Part shown: piece after piece, positions 42,998 to 52,805 of the stretch
Position numbering within the stretch: the first letter of the stretch is position 1
How the letters are laid out: every line of letters starts with the position of its first letter
Source: an uncultured Prevotellaceae bacterium
GTDB taxonomy: Bacteria; Bacteroidota; Bacteroidia; Bacteroidales; Bacteroidaceae
Length of the DNA: 64,000 nt
Assembly (NCBI GenBank): GCA_900318795.1
Contig: ONLU01000009.1
Coordinates: 94,427 to 158,426, forward strand
Reading direction: 5' to 3'
Program-made: the position numbers and the translations under genes
Notes under the pieces: generated by a model
What the model saw: only the letters and a program-made list of their open reading frames with translations
Databases searched by the model: none
What the model was told of the DNA's origin: nothing

Positions 42998-43981
42998 ATG
43001 TATTACAACCTTATTAAGACACCTGCCTTCATGAAGACAGGAAAAGGAATTTTGAAGAGCATAGACAAGATTCTGGAAGATGCTCATTTGATTTACAGGA
43101 AAAAAATTCTTGTGACTCAGGAAAACCTGTATCAAGAATATGAGCAGGATTTGAAGTTGGTAAACTTCGATAAGGTGGTGATTGTCCGAGGTGGTAGTGT
43201 AGATGAGGTAGCCAAGGTTAAAGATGAGTGTAAGGAGACCGATGCCCTCATTGTGGCCTTTGGAGGTGGCAGTGTGCTGGATTTGGTGAAGTATTCTGCA
43301 AGTCAGTTGGACATGCCGTATATCAATGTTCCTTCAGCTCTGTCAAACGATGCAGTTTATTCTTGTGTTGCTCGTTTAACCAAAGAAGGTAAAAAATATA
43401 GCTTTGGAGTACAGCCACCAATAGGTATTGTGGTCGATATTGATATTATAAACAAATCCCCTGAGGTTTTGCTCTATGCAGGCGTGGCAGATATTGTGTC
43501 TAACCTTTCTGCTATTCAGGACTGGCTATTGGCTCATAATGAAACTGGGGAACCTATTAATGAACTCTCCTATATGTTAGCAAAAGAAGCAGCTCTTCCT
43601 TTATTGAGATATAAGAAAGAAGATTTACATTCTGATGGACTGATCCTTGACCTCGTGAATGGTATTGTAACCTCAGGTTTGGCCATGATTATTTCTGGTA
43701 ACACTCGTGGAACAAGTGGTGCGGAACACCTGATTAGTCATGCTATTGATGAGTATTTCCCAGAGAAATCAACCATTCATGGCATTCAGGTTGGTTGGGC
43801 ACAGGGGATTATTGCAAAGCGATATAGGAACGATCCATATAAAATAAACGATTTCTTTCTACAGATTGGGCTCAAGGATTTTTTTGATAAGATGGTTCCA
43901 TGGAGGGAGGATGAATTTGAAACATTAATTCCTTATGCAAAAATGATAAGGAATCGTTATACAGTTTTTAATACAATATAA
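42998..43981 (+). CDS. sn-glycerol-1-phosphate dehydrogenase-like enzyme
   Basis: A 327-residue member of the iron-containing alcohol dehydrogenase / G1PDH (AraM, EgsA) group. It has VAFGGGSVLDLVKYSA for NAD(P) binding, NVPSALSNDAVYS like the G1PDH substrate loop, and metal-binding His in SGAEHLISHAID and TIHGIQVG. It is a little shorter than AraM (about 390). It would reduce dihydroxyacetone phosphate, or dihydroxyacetone, to the glycerol (phosphate) unit. The three-gene set looks like the CDP-2-glycerol genes of some pneumococcal capsule loci (analogy, not proof). Confidence 0.8.
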   Translation: MYYNLIKTPAFMKTGKGILKSIDKILEDAHLIYRKKILVTQENLYQEYEQDLKLVNFDKVVIVRGGSVDEVAKVKDECKETDALIVAFGGGSVLDLVKYSASQLDMPYINVPSALSNDAVYSCVARLTKEGKKYSFGVQPPIGIVVDIDIINKSPEVLLYAGVADIVSNLSAIQDWLLAHNETGEPINELSYMLAKEAALPLLRYKKEDLHSDGLILDLVNGIVTSGLAMIISGNTRGTSGAEHLISHAIDEYFPEKSTIHGIQVGWAQGIIAKRYRNDPYKINDFFLQIGLKDFFDKMVPWREDEFETLIPYAKMIRNRYTVFNTI

Positions 43982-44034
43982 TATTTTCAGTCTTAATAAT
44001 ATTATTTAGAGGTTAATTAGTTCTATTCCATAAT

Positions 44035-45258
44035 ATGAAAATAATTAAGAGTATCATTCTTTTCCCATATTTAATTATTCATAAGATTGTATTTAAAATA
44101 GCACCCATAAAAAACAATCGATACGTTTTTATGAGCTATCATGGTAAGTATTCGGATTCTCCAATGTATATTTCTGAACAATTGCATTCTCTGAATCCGA
44201 GTACGGAGATAATTTGGCTTGTAAAAAAAGAAATAATTAATTCTTTGCCAAGTTACATATTGACTAAGGACATATCAAAGTTGTCAGCGTGGTGGTATTT
44301 GGGGAGTGCCCAAGTTATTGTGGATAATGTCTATTGTAATAAAGGGTGTACATGGTTTGCAGATGCTCCGTTATCCGGGCTTATGTATAAGGTTCATAAA
44401 TATTTATTTACAAAATCTAAGCAACACGCATATACAACATTCCATGGTACTCCATTAAAAAAGATGGATAGGGATCAAGTAGGTAATGATATTAGGGGCT
44501 TCATATGCCCCAATACTACATTACTTTTGGAGAGCCAATATTCTGCAAAACTCTATAATCACTTAACTTTTAATAATGTTCCCATTGAAGTTTTGGGCTC
44601 ACCTAGGATAGAAAAGTTAAATCAGACCGATGAATATAAAATTCTTGGTATAAAAGAAAAACTAGGAGTTAAACCGGAAACCAGATTGATACTGTATGCG
44701 CCTACATTTAGAAATGATGGAAAAGATACACAAGGTAAAAACTTATATCGCAGTGGGTTAGATCAGTTATACTCAATGAAAATTGATATTTTAATTGAGG
44801 CACTTCAAGACAAGTTTGGTGGGGATTGGAAATTTCTAGTTAGGTTTCATCAGCATGTTGAAAAATTAGTTGATTGGGAAGAGCTTAACAAATTGTACCC
44901 CGGGGTTTTAATAAATGGTAATCAAATCGAGGAAATGAATGATTGCCTTAGTGCTTCTGACATATTATTGACTGATTATAGTTCGTGTATGTTTGACTAT
45001 TTGGTACTAAAAAGACCGTGCTTTTTGTACGTTCCCGATTTGGAACGATACTCAAATGTCGAGAGAGGGTTGTATTTTGATATAAAAAAGATGCCTTTCT
45101 CTTCAGCGACGAATTTTGATGAATTACTTTACTCAATCCAATCTTTTGATAATATAAGATTTTTAACTGAACTAGATTTGTTTAAAAAGCAGTTAGGTTA
45201 TACAGAGATAATTGGTTCTACGGAAAGAATTGTTAATTACATTCTTGCAACAAGATGA
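44035..45258 (+). CDS. CDP-glycerol glycerophosphotransferase family protein
   Basis: A 407-residue protein of the TagB/TagF family. TTFHGTPLKKMDRD, RLILYAPTFRNDG, LVRFHQHV and LLTDYSSCMFDYLVLKRP are the expected GT-B-like motifs with the catalytic histidine segments. It transfers glycerol phosphate from CDP-glycerol to a glycan acceptor at the cytoplasmic membrane. It follows the putative CDP-glycerol synthesis genes and overlaps wzx by 4 bp. Together this predicts a glycerol-phosphate decorated polysaccharide. Confidence 0.88.
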   Translation: MKIIKSIILFPYLIIHKIVFKIAPIKNNRYVFMSYHGKYSDSPMYISEQLHSLNPSTEIIWLVKKEIINSLPSYILTKDISKLSAWWYLGSAQVIVDNVYCNKGCTWFADAPLSGLMYKVHKYLFTKSKQHAYTTFHGTPLKKMDRDQVGNDIRGFICPNTTLLLESQYSAKLYNHLTFNNVPIEVLGSPRIEKLNQTDEYKILGIKEKLGVKPETRLILYAPTFRNDGKDTQGKNLYRSGLDQLYSMKIDILIEALQDKFGGDWKFLVRFHQHVEKLVDWEELNKLYPGVLINGNQIEEMNDCLSASDILLTDYSSCMFDYLVLKRPCFLYVPDLERYSNVERGLYFDIKKMPFSSATNFDELLYSIQSFDNIRFLTELDLFKKQLGYTEIIGSTERIVNYILATR

Positions 45259-46643
45259 GCAGAACTTCAGAACTATTAAATAATACTTTATTATTTAGTA
45301 TTAGTAGTTTTTCGTCAAGACTGCTAACATTTTTGATGGTCCCACTGTATACAACAGTGTTGAGTACTGAGGACTATGGAATTAGTGATTTAATATCTAC
45401 TACTATATCTTTTATGCTGCCAATTGGAACTTTATGTATTTCAGAAGCAGTATTAAGGTTTACAATTGATAATCTGGAGGACAAACAGAAAACTATATCC
45501 GTAGGAATAGGAGTTTGCATAATCTCTACACTTATAGTCACAGCATTAACACCAGTTTTGAATCTATTATTAAAAGTCGGAGATTATAGTTGGTTTATCC
45601 CTCTATTTTATTTTACCTCTTCGGTTTCTGGTGTCTTTTCAAAATATGCAAGGGCTATTGATAAAGTAAGATCTTCTGCTGTGGCTGGTGTAATGCATAC
45701 GTTTGCTACAGTCGCTCTAAACATTCTGTTACTAGTTGTTTTTAAATTTGGAATATGGGGATATCTTTCATCCTTAGTGCTTGGTAATATTGTACAAATT
45801 GTTTACCTTTTCGTATCATGTAAGATTGCTTACGACTTTAAATGGTCTTTATTATTTAATGGATGTCTTGAACTATATTCATATTCTGCCCCACTAATAC
45901 CTAATTCTATGAGTTGGTGGTTGATAGATTATGCCAATAGATATGTAATACGTTTTTATATGGGGCTACCGGCCATTGGTATATTTGCAGCAGCTAACAA
46001 GATTCCTACAATACTTACAGTGGTATCAAGCATATTTATGGATGCCTGGTTGTTGTCAGTACTAAAAGAGTATAATAAGGAAGGTGGTAAGGATTATATT
46101 AAGAAAGCATATGTAACTTTCTCAATTGTATTGATGGGCTTTTCTTTTGTTTTGATTATATGCAGCCAATTCTTGGCAATGTTGCTTTTAAAAGGTGATT
46201 TTTATACAGGATGGATTTATATTCCTATTTTGATTTGTTCTTCATATTATGGTGCTTTGTCTGGTTTTATAGGCGCTTTGTATTCAGCAGAGAAATGTAC
46301 ATCTCAGTATTTTAAAACTACGGTGTATGGTGGAATTGTATCAATAGTTATAAGTATTGCATTTATTCGACTAATTGGTTTATATTCGGTTGTAATAGGA
46401 ATGGGGCTAGGTTATATAATAATCTGGCTTGTACGTTTATATACAACAAAAAAATATATAAATCTGGAAGTGAATGTTACACAAGAGCTTATATCTAATT
46501 TTATGATGTGGCTATGTGTTATTTGTACGATAAAGGAGTGGTATGTTCTAGAATTAGTTGTGTTTTTGACTTTCATGGTTTTAAACAGAAAATCAGCATA
46601 TGTTTTTTTGAAGATTATAAAAAACTATAAAAGAAAGAATTGA
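45255..46643 (+). CDS. lipid-linked oligosaccharide flippase Wzx
   Basis: A 462-residue polytopic protein with 12-14 predicted helices and the usual start of the polysaccharide-transport family (SFSSRLLTFLMVPLYTTVLS, then YGISDLISTT). It would flip undecaprenyl-linked repeat units across the inner membrane for Wzy-dependent polymerisation. It overlaps the glycerophosphotransferase stop (ATGA). The sequence is strikingly AT-rich, as usual for imported capsule genes. Confidence 0.88.
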   Translation: MSRTSELLNNTLLFSISSFSSRLLTFLMVPLYTTVLSTEDYGISDLISTTISFMLPIGTLCISEAVLRFTIDNLEDKQKTISVGIGVCIISTLIVTALTPVLNLLLKVGDYSWFIPLFYFTSSVSGVFSKYARAIDKVRSSAVAGVMHTFATVALNILLLVVFKFGIWGYLSSLVLGNIVQIVYLFVSCKIAYDFKWSLLFNGCLELYSYSAPLIPNSMSWWLIDYANRYVIRFYMGLPAIGIFAAANKIPTILTVVSSIFMDAWLLSVLKEYNKEGGKDYIKKAYVTFSIVLMGFSFVLIICSQFLAMLLLKGDFYTGWIYIPILICSSYYGALSGFIGALYSAEKCTSQYFKTTVYGGIVSIVISIAFIRLIGLYSVVIGMGLGYIIIWLVRLYTTKKYINLEVNVTQELISNFMMWLCVICTIKEWYVLELVVFLTFMVLNRKSAYVFLKIIKNYKRKN

Positions 46644-46711
46644 TCGCATTATTTCTAATGTATAATTTTTTACCCCTTTTTATTTTGTTTTTTTATTATA
46701 GATAGAATCCT

Positions 46712-47659
46712 ATGACTTTATACCATATTTTAAATGTGTTTTTTGATAGTATTAGAGACCCTAAAATCAATCCACAGAGAAGTTGGATTGAAAGAAAGTA
46801 TTTAGCATGGTGCTACTATCGTACACGTATCTTGTTGAATCTGTTAATTCGAATTGTAAGAGTACCAAAAAATGGGCTTAATACTAAGCCCAGAAGTGAA
46901 ATAATCATCGCTTCTTTAACCACATATCCTGGGCGTATAGATACAGTCTATTATGCAATAAAATCAATCATGCTTCAAACATGTAAACCTGACAGGATAA
47001 TACTATGGTTAGCTAATAGCCAATTTCCAGATAAGAAACTTCCTCAAAACCTGATGCAACTCATGTCAAGAGGGTTGGAAATACGATATTGTGAGGATTA
47101 TCGTTCTCATAAAAAATATTATGATGCTTTGCTGGAACAAAGAAAGAATGAACTCGTAATTACATTTGACGATGATATAATTTATAACGCAAAGTCAATA
47201 GAACGAGCATATAAAAAGCATCTAGAATATCCCCAGGCGATAGTCACCAATTTGGCAAAGATAATAAAATTTGATGATGAAGGTCAAATAATGCCTTATA
47301 AATTTTGGAAGAAAAATCCTGTTAGTAAAGAACCATCATTTGGCCTATCTCCCCTCACTGGAAGTGGATGCCTGTATCCTTATGGAGTTATGTGTGAAAC
47401 AACATTTAATTGGGAGCTTATTAAGAGTAAAGCACTCTTAGCAGATGACATCTGGATAAGTTTTATGGCTAAAAAATCCGGGACGATGATAGTAGAAGTT
47501 GATAGGCCTAGAATAAGATTTTCGACTATAATATCTTCACAAGAATCCTGCCTAGGTAATACAAATGTGAACCAAGGAGGAAATGATGCTGTCGTAAAGA
47601 ACCTCTCTGCACTGTTCCCAGAAGTTGTTGATATTATAAGAAAAGCTAATGTGAAATAA
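46712..47659 (+). CDS. GT-A type glycosyltransferase
   Basis: A 315-residue protein. SLTTYPGRIDTVYYAIKSIM and QTCKPDRIILWLANSQF open a nucleotide-sugar binding fold, and VITFDDDIIYN carries the DXD metal motif. Residues HKKYYDALL between them are typical of a capsule-locus family related to GT2. There are no membrane helices apart from a hydrophobic N-terminal stretch. The sugar donor and linkage cannot be told. It lies 68 bp after wzx and 5 bp before the next gene. Confidence 0.75.
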   Translation: MTLYHILNVFFDSIRDPKINPQRSWIERKYLAWCYYRTRILLNLLIRIVRVPKNGLNTKPRSEIIIASLTTYPGRIDTVYYAIKSIMLQTCKPDRIILWLANSQFPDKKLPQNLMQLMSRGLEIRYCEDYRSHKKYYDALLEQRKNELVITFDDDIIYNAKSIERAYKKHLEYPQAIVTNLAKIIKFDDEGQIMPYKFWKKNPVSKEPSFGLSPLTGSGCLYPYGVMCETTFNWELIKSKALLADDIWISFMAKKSGTMIVEVDRPRIRFSTIISSQESCLGNTNVNQGGNDAVVKNLSALFPEVVDIIRKANVK

Positions 47660-47664
47660 TTTTA

Positions 47665-48684
47665 ATGGAAGCGATATTTAAAGAAAAAGATTTTGTTGTA
47701 TGTGATGTTCCAGTACCACTGGGATACCCACAGTCTCAGACTCATGCAGGTGTGGCACATGGTAAAGATCGAGTATATCTGACCTCTTCGCCATATCCTA
47801 AAATAAGATATAATATTTTACAACGTATATACAGGAAATGCCTACACGTTGTCACTAATAATTTGTATCCGCCTAACTATGGTGATGCACAGGAAAATCC
47901 AATGCTATATTGGGGCGATAAAAATAATGAATCGCCATCTGTTTTTAAACCCTATTTTGGAAATCCTTTAGCTAATACACCATCTAAACTTTTCGGATAT
48001 AAGTCGTATAATTCAGACCCTGACGTTTATATTGAAGATGGACTTGTTTATGTTCTCAATAGAGAATGCTTTATGACTGGTGGAGCATATAACTATTGGG
48101 TACGTATTTTCTTAATGATGTTTGCTGAAACTGAGAATGGGGTAAAATATTTACGATCAAAGATAATACTTGAGGAGCCAAACAAAAATCTCTCTCCGTG
48201 TATTATTAAATGGAAGGACTCTTATAAGCTATTAAGTCTGGAAACATTATCCTACAATACAGGGGATTCTGATTGTCGTCTAATACTTAGAGAATCTTCA
48301 AGTATCGATGGTGTATACGATAATAAACGTGAAATACAAATATTAGGAGGTAATTATGTACCTTGGCATTTTTCTGTCTTTAAATATGAAAATTGTTTAT
48401 ATGCTATTGTTGCTTGTATAGAGGATGGTAGATCAAAGCGTTTGTATCAGATGTTGGGCAAGTTTGATAACAACCTAAGTAACATATTTATTTACCAGCG
48501 CCCGTTGGTTGATATTCCGAGTTATAGGGGAGCTGCATATGTTACAGATGGAGGTGATTTTGTTCTTTATTCAACTACTGATAGATTCTGTGTTGCTGGT
48601 AGTAAATCAGTCGATGGTAAAGATGTTATAATGATGAAAGCTCCATTTAAAAGAGTATTAACACAATTAGAAAAAGGAGATTAG
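47665..48684 (+). CDS. capsule-locus protein with beta-propeller-like sequence
   Basis: A 339-residue protein with no named family. Repeated strand-turn patterns such as YNSDPDVYIEDGLVYVLNRE, LSPCIIKWKDSYKLLSLE and GAAYVTDGGDFVLYST resemble the blades of GH43-type five-bladed propellers. It has no signal peptide, so it is likely cytoplasmic. Its place between a glycosyltransferase and an acyltransferase suggests a role in repeat-unit assembly or modification (inference). Confidence 0.5.
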   Translation: MEAIFKEKDFVVCDVPVPLGYPQSQTHAGVAHGKDRVYLTSSPYPKIRYNILQRIYRKCLHVVTNNLYPPNYGDAQENPMLYWGDKNNESPSVFKPYFGNPLANTPSKLFGYKSYNSDPDVYIEDGLVYVLNRECFMTGGAYNYWVRIFLMMFAETENGVKYLRSKIILEEPNKNLSPCIIKWKDSYKLLSLETLSYNTGDSDCRLILRESSSIDGVYDNKREIQILGGNYVPWHFSVFKYENCLYAIVACIEDGRSKRLYQMLGKFDNNLSNIFIYQRPLVDIPSYRGAAYVTDGGDFVLYSTTDRFCVAGSKSVDGKDVIMMKAPFKRVLTQLEKGD

Positions 48685-48687
48685 ATT

Positions 48688-49409
48688 ATGTTTAAATCTA
48701 TCGTTTCATTTGTTTTAGCTGCGTATTATAAAAGTTCCTCTGCCAGATACATCAAGTATCTGCGGTCAAGGGGGATGAAGATAGGTCAAAATAGTGTAAT
48801 ATTAAGCCCAAATCATAGTCATATTGACGTTGGTAGAGCATCATGGATAGAAATTGGGGATAATTGTGTGTTAACTTATGGCATATCCCTTATTGCACAT
48901 GATTATAGTTGGTCTATTTTAAGAAAGTCTCATGATGTTCTCGTACCTACGGGTGGGGGGGGGGTATAAAAATAGGTAATAATGTCTTTATAGGAGTTGA
49001 CAGTATAGTGTTGAGAAATGTAACAATTGGGAATAACTGTATTATTGGGGCTGGTTCGGTGGTCTGTAATTCCATTCCTGATAATACTGTTGCAACCGGT
49101 AATCCTTGTAAGGTAATAATGTCTCTAGATGAATTCTGTGAGAAAAGGAAAAAAGCTTTGTTAAAAGAAGCCACACAGGAAGCCCTTCACATTATGAAGG
49201 TTGAAGGTCGAAATCCTATTGAATCAGAATTAGCAAGGTTTGGTTTCTTGTTTAATTTTAAGGAAGAAAGTGTCATTAATCGCCTTTCTACTATAGGAGA
49301 TAATAAAACAGATTTTGTTAAAACTTATATGAAACAGGATCATCTGTTTGATTGTTTCGATTCGTTCATCGAATATGTTAAGACGCATCAGAAGGATTCG
49401 CGCATATAA
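48688..49409 (+). pseudogene. left-handed beta-helix acyltransferase, split by a ten-G tract (probably phase-variable, OFF)
   Basis: The first frame (48688-48969) gives a normal acyltransferase start and hexapeptide repeats (IGQNSVILSPNHSHI, IEIGDNCVLTYGISLIAHDY) and ends PTGGGGV-stop at the G tract. The second frame starts straight after it with IKIGNNVFIGVDSIVLRNV and NCIIGAGSVV, the acetyl-CoA-binding end of the helix, to 49409. Ten Gs (48955-48964) give the shift; 8 or 11 Gs would join the halves into about 240 residues. The rest of both halves is intact, which points to a switch rather than decay. It likely O-acetylates the polysaccharide. Confidence 0.85.
48955..48964 (+). repeat. poly-G (10) tract in the acyltransferase gene
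   Basis: Ten G residues after GGGT, in a region that is otherwise very AT-rich. It is the only long homopolymer of its kind noticed in the window. Its length decides the reading frame of the acyltransferase: with 10 the gene stops at 48969. Confidence 0.93.
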
Positions 49410-49429
49410 TCAAAATGTATAATACTATA

Positions 49430-50539
49430 ATGAGAAAAATTGTTCTATATGTACCTTCAATGACATCAGGAGGGGCTGAAAGAGTAATGGTGAATTTGGC
49501 AAATGAATTATCAAAGGATAATTCTCTCGAAATATATCTGCTAACACTATTTGAAGGCGTTAACACCAAAAAGGTTGGTAAAAATGTAAACGTAATTAAT
49601 AGTAAGGGGATGGGGCTCTTGAAGATGTGCAGATGTTTGCGGGACCTTCGTCCGGATGTTCTTCTGAGTACTTCAACGTCCAATATAAGAGCCTACTTAA
49701 TTCATAATTTCTTGCCGAAACAGACTTTATTTGTTACACGCGCACCAAATATTTATTATCCTTGGAAATCAAGATCCTATAATGGACTTAAATATAGACT
49801 TGCGTCATACTTGACATGGCGTGCATACCAGTTTAGCGATGCCTTAATTTCAAACTCCCCGGATACAGAGAAATCTTTAAGGGAAGCAGGTATTACTAAT
49901 CTGATTCAGACCATAGGAAATCCTGTCTTTTATCGTTCTGAAATAAATGATAACGCAGAGCTTCCTAATGACATTAAGACTCCTTATATTTTATATGTTG
50001 GTAGTTTTAAGAATCAAAAAAGAATAGACCTGTTGCTTGAAGCCTATCAAAAAATGTCTAAACTGTTAGATGTTAATTTGGTAATTGTGGGGGATGGGGC
50101 AGATAATGGAAATAATAAAAACAAAGCAGTAACCTTCATAGAAAAGAACAATTTGCAGAATCAAGTTTTTATGGTGGGAAGGAAAAGCGAACTTGCGGGT
50201 TATTATAAACACGCAAAATGCTTTGTTCTTTGCTCTGAATATGAGGGTTTTGGAAATGTAATTGTGGAATCATTAGCTTACGGAACACCGGTTGTTTGTT
50301 TTGATTGCCCAGGTGGCCCTAGTTTTATTCTGGGGAAGAATGAATATGGTATAAGGGTAAACTTTGGCGACACAGATTCTTTTGCCCAAAGGGTATGTGA
50401 AATTATCTCTGATAAGATTGTCTTTAATAAAGAAAGATTAATGGAAAGGGCAGATTCTTTTTCTGTTGAATCAATAACAAATCAATATTTAATGGCTATT
50501 AAATATTTCTACAATAAGAAATTTAATACAAACTTTTAA
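49430..50539 (+). CDS. glycosyltransferase family 4
   Basis: A 369-residue GT-B enzyme. Its N-terminal MRKIVLYVPSMTSGGAERVM holds the glycine-rich acceptor loop, and the C-terminal half has YVGSFKNQKRIDLLLEAY and CSEYEGFGNVIVESLAYGTP with the EX7E donor motif. It adds one sugar to the lipid-linked repeat unit. An ATG five codons upstream (49415) is also possible; the later one starts right at the first strand. It lies 8 bp before wzy. Confidence 0.88.
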   Translation: MRKIVLYVPSMTSGGAERVMVNLANELSKDNSLEIYLLTLFEGVNTKKVGKNVNVINSKGMGLLKMCRCLRDLRPDVLLSTSTSNIRAYLIHNFLPKQTLFVTRAPNIYYPWKSRSYNGLKYRLASYLTWRAYQFSDALISNSPDTEKSLREAGITNLIQTIGNPVFYRSEINDNAELPNDIKTPYILYVGSFKNQKRIDLLLEAYQKMSKLLDVNLVIVGDGADNGNNKNKAVTFIEKNNLQNQVFMVGRKSELAGYYKHAKCFVLCSEYEGFGNVIVESLAYGTPVVCFDCPGGPSFILGKNEYGIRVNFGDTDSFAQRVCEIISDKIVFNKERLMERADSFSVESITNQYLMAIKYFYNKKFNTNF

Positions 50540-50547
50540 ATTATATT

Positions 50548-51591
50548 ATGTATTTTGTTTTCGTTATCTTAGTTGTCCTTGTATATTGCCTGATTCAATA
50601 TTCACATTTGAAAGAGGAAAAGAAACGAAAAAGATTTTGCTTTTGTGCGTTTCTCGTTATCCTTTTTGTGCATTTTTTTAAAGATAATTCTATATATCCT
50701 GATTTAATCAGATATGAAATGGAATTTGATGGAATAGCAGATATTAAAAATCTTAAGGGCTTTTTTGCTCAATATTTTAGATATGGTGGTTATTTTCATG
50801 AATTTGGGTGGTCGCTATTTAATTTCTTTTGTACCAGATTTACTAATGATTTTTCAATATTCCTTAAAATTGTTTCTATAGGTATTTGCTCTGGCTATTC
50901 TTATGGTATATATAAACTATCAAAGAGCCCATTGTTCTCTTTCCTTTTCATAATGCTTTATTCAACAGCGTTACCACAGTCTTTTTATGTATTAAGGCAG
51001 CATTTGGCTTTTTCAATTTTCTTTTTCCTAGTGCCTTATCTTTTAAATAATCACTATAAAAGGTTTCTTTGTGGTTATATTCTCATATTGAGTTTGCATT
51101 ATTCGTCTATCATATTGTTTCCTTTTGTTGTCTTCTATAAGCTGGGAAATAAACTGTTTTCAATAAAAAGAATCTCATTCGTAATGCTTTTGGTGTATGT
51201 TTTTGCATTTTTGTTAAATAACTTAACGTATGAAAGATATGCAGGTTATACGACTGAAAGCGGTGGTAATTATCTTGGTGTTATTCTTACAGGTGGTGTC
51301 TTTTTTACATTTTTACTATCACGAACGAATAATCTTATAAATAACCAGTATAACTTATACATGCGTACTTATATTTTTTTTAGTTTTATAATCTGTTTAG
51401 CTTGTATGGGTAGTAATACAGGAAGACTGACGAACTATTTTACATTTTTCCTATCTTCTACAGTACCTTTTGCTGTTCAATATTTTGACAAGCCAATAAG
51501 ATTGTTGGCCTATTTATTATTCATCACGTTAAGTATTATTGTTAATTTGAATTCTGGATGGTCTTATTTGTACTATAAACTGATTTTCTAA
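50548..51591 (+). CDS. O-antigen/capsule polymerase Wzy, EpsG-like
   Basis: A 347-residue protein with about 10 membrane helices, very AT-rich. LRQHLAFSIFFFLVPYLLNN and ILSLHYSSIILFPFVVFY resemble the RQ...H motifs of the EpsG family of polymerases. It would join flipped repeat units on the periplasmic side. Position between two glycosyltransferases and the presence of wzx support a Wzx/Wzy-dependent pathway. Confidence 0.78.
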   Translation: MYFVFVILVVLVYCLIQYSHLKEEKKRKRFCFCAFLVILFVHFFKDNSIYPDLIRYEMEFDGIADIKNLKGFFAQYFRYGGYFHEFGWSLFNFFCTRFTNDFSIFLKIVSIGICSGYSYGIYKLSKSPLFSFLFIMLYSTALPQSFYVLRQHLAFSIFFFLVPYLLNNHYKRFLCGYILILSLHYSSIILFPFVVFYKLGNKLFSIKRISFVMLLVYVFAFLLNNLTYERYAGYTTESGGNYLGVILTGGVFFTFLLSRTNNLINNQYNLYMRTYIFFSFIICLACMGSNTGRLTNYFTFFLSSTVPFAVQYFDKPIRLLAYLLFITLSIIVNLNSGWSYLYYKLIF

Positions 51592-51704
51592 AATTGTTTT
51601 TGATTATTATTAATAAGGAATGATTAGATGGTGTTTTAATAATGTGTTTTACAAACCATGTGTGTGCTAATACAAAATAGTTAATTTAAGCTGATTTATC
51701 GCAA

Positions 51705-52766
51705 ATGTCAAAACTTATTATTTCTTGTGCTACATTAGCTGCAGGGGGCGCGGAACGAGTCCTCTCAACATTATCTGCACCATTGGCTGACAAATATGAA
51801 ACAGTCATATATGTAATGTGGCTGAATGTACCGATTTTCTATAATTTGGATGAACGCGTAAAAATACTAAGCATAGAGAATAAGGTTGGAAGTAAAAATG
51901 ATGTTAAGAAGATGCTTTGGTTCAGGTCATTCATAAAAAAAGAGCGACCAGATATTTTATTATCTTTTCTTGAGCCGTTTAATATACGTGTTTTAATCAG
52001 CACTTTGGGATTAGGTGTAAGGACATTTGTGGCAGAAAGAAATGACCCCCATGGTGTGAACAAGTATTGGTTTGTTGATCAGTTAGAGAAATGTGTCTAT
52101 CGATTGGCAGATAAGATACTAGTTCAGACGGAGACAATTAAAAAATTCTTTGATGGTTCATTAAAAGAACGAACTATTGTTATATACAATCCTGTGAACT
52201 TGCAGCCAGAAATGGTGGGTAAAGCACTAAATGTGGACAAGAAAAAAAGAATAGTATCAGTAGCTAGGTTGACACCACAGAAGAATAATGATGTTCTGAT
52301 AAAGGCGTTCGCAAAGTTTTATGTAAATCATCCTGGCTATACTTTGACTATATATGGAATAGGTGAGCTAAAAGAAGAACTTGGGAGATTGGCTGCCTCT
52401 TTAGGAGTTGAAAATAGTGTTATAATGCCAGGCCCCAGCAAGACTATACATGAGGATATTCTTGATGCAGAAATGATGTGTTTGGTTTCTTCTCGGGAAG
52501 GTATGTCAAATTCCATGATTGAGTCGATGTGTCTCGGATTACCTTGCATATGTACAAAGGTGTCTGGAGCCATAGATCTAATAAGAGATGGCGAGAATGG
52601 GCTGTTAGTAGATATTGGGGATGTTGATGGATTGCTTAAGAAAATGAATTATATAGCAGATAATTCTAATAGTGCAAAAGAAATTGGTGAGAAAGCAACA
52701 AAGTTATATCAGCTACTTAATAAAGAAAAAATATGCAAAGAATGGATTCATGTCTTGGGAGAATAA
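51705..52766 (+). CDS. glycosyltransferase family 4
   Basis: A 353-residue GT-B enzyme. It starts MSKLIISCATLAAGGAERVL (acceptor-side glycine loop) and has SVARLTPQKNNDVLIKAF and VSSREGMSNSMIESMCLGLP (EX7E motif) in the donor domain. It resembles the other AAGGAERV-type enzyme at 49430, but they differ enough to make different linkages likely. It lies 113 bp after wzy, a spacer in which nothing was recognised. Confidence 0.88.
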   Translation: MSKLIISCATLAAGGAERVLSTLSAPLADKYETVIYVMWLNVPIFYNLDERVKILSIENKVGSKNDVKKMLWFRSFIKKERPDILLSFLEPFNIRVLISTLGLGVRTFVAERNDPHGVNKYWFVDQLEKCVYRLADKILVQTETIKKFFDGSLKERTIVIYNPVNLQPEMVGKALNVDKKKRIVSVARLTPQKNNDVLIKAFAKFYVNHPGYTLTIYGIGELKEELGRLAASLGVENSVIMPGPSKTIHEDILDAEMMCLVSSREGMSNSMIESMCLGLPCICTKVSGAIDLIRDGENGLLVDIGDVDGLLKKMNYIADNSNSAKEIGEKATKLYQLLNKEKICKEWIHVLGE

Positions 52767-52805
52767 TGATGATTACATTAGATAGAAGTTTATAATAATA
52801 CAAAT

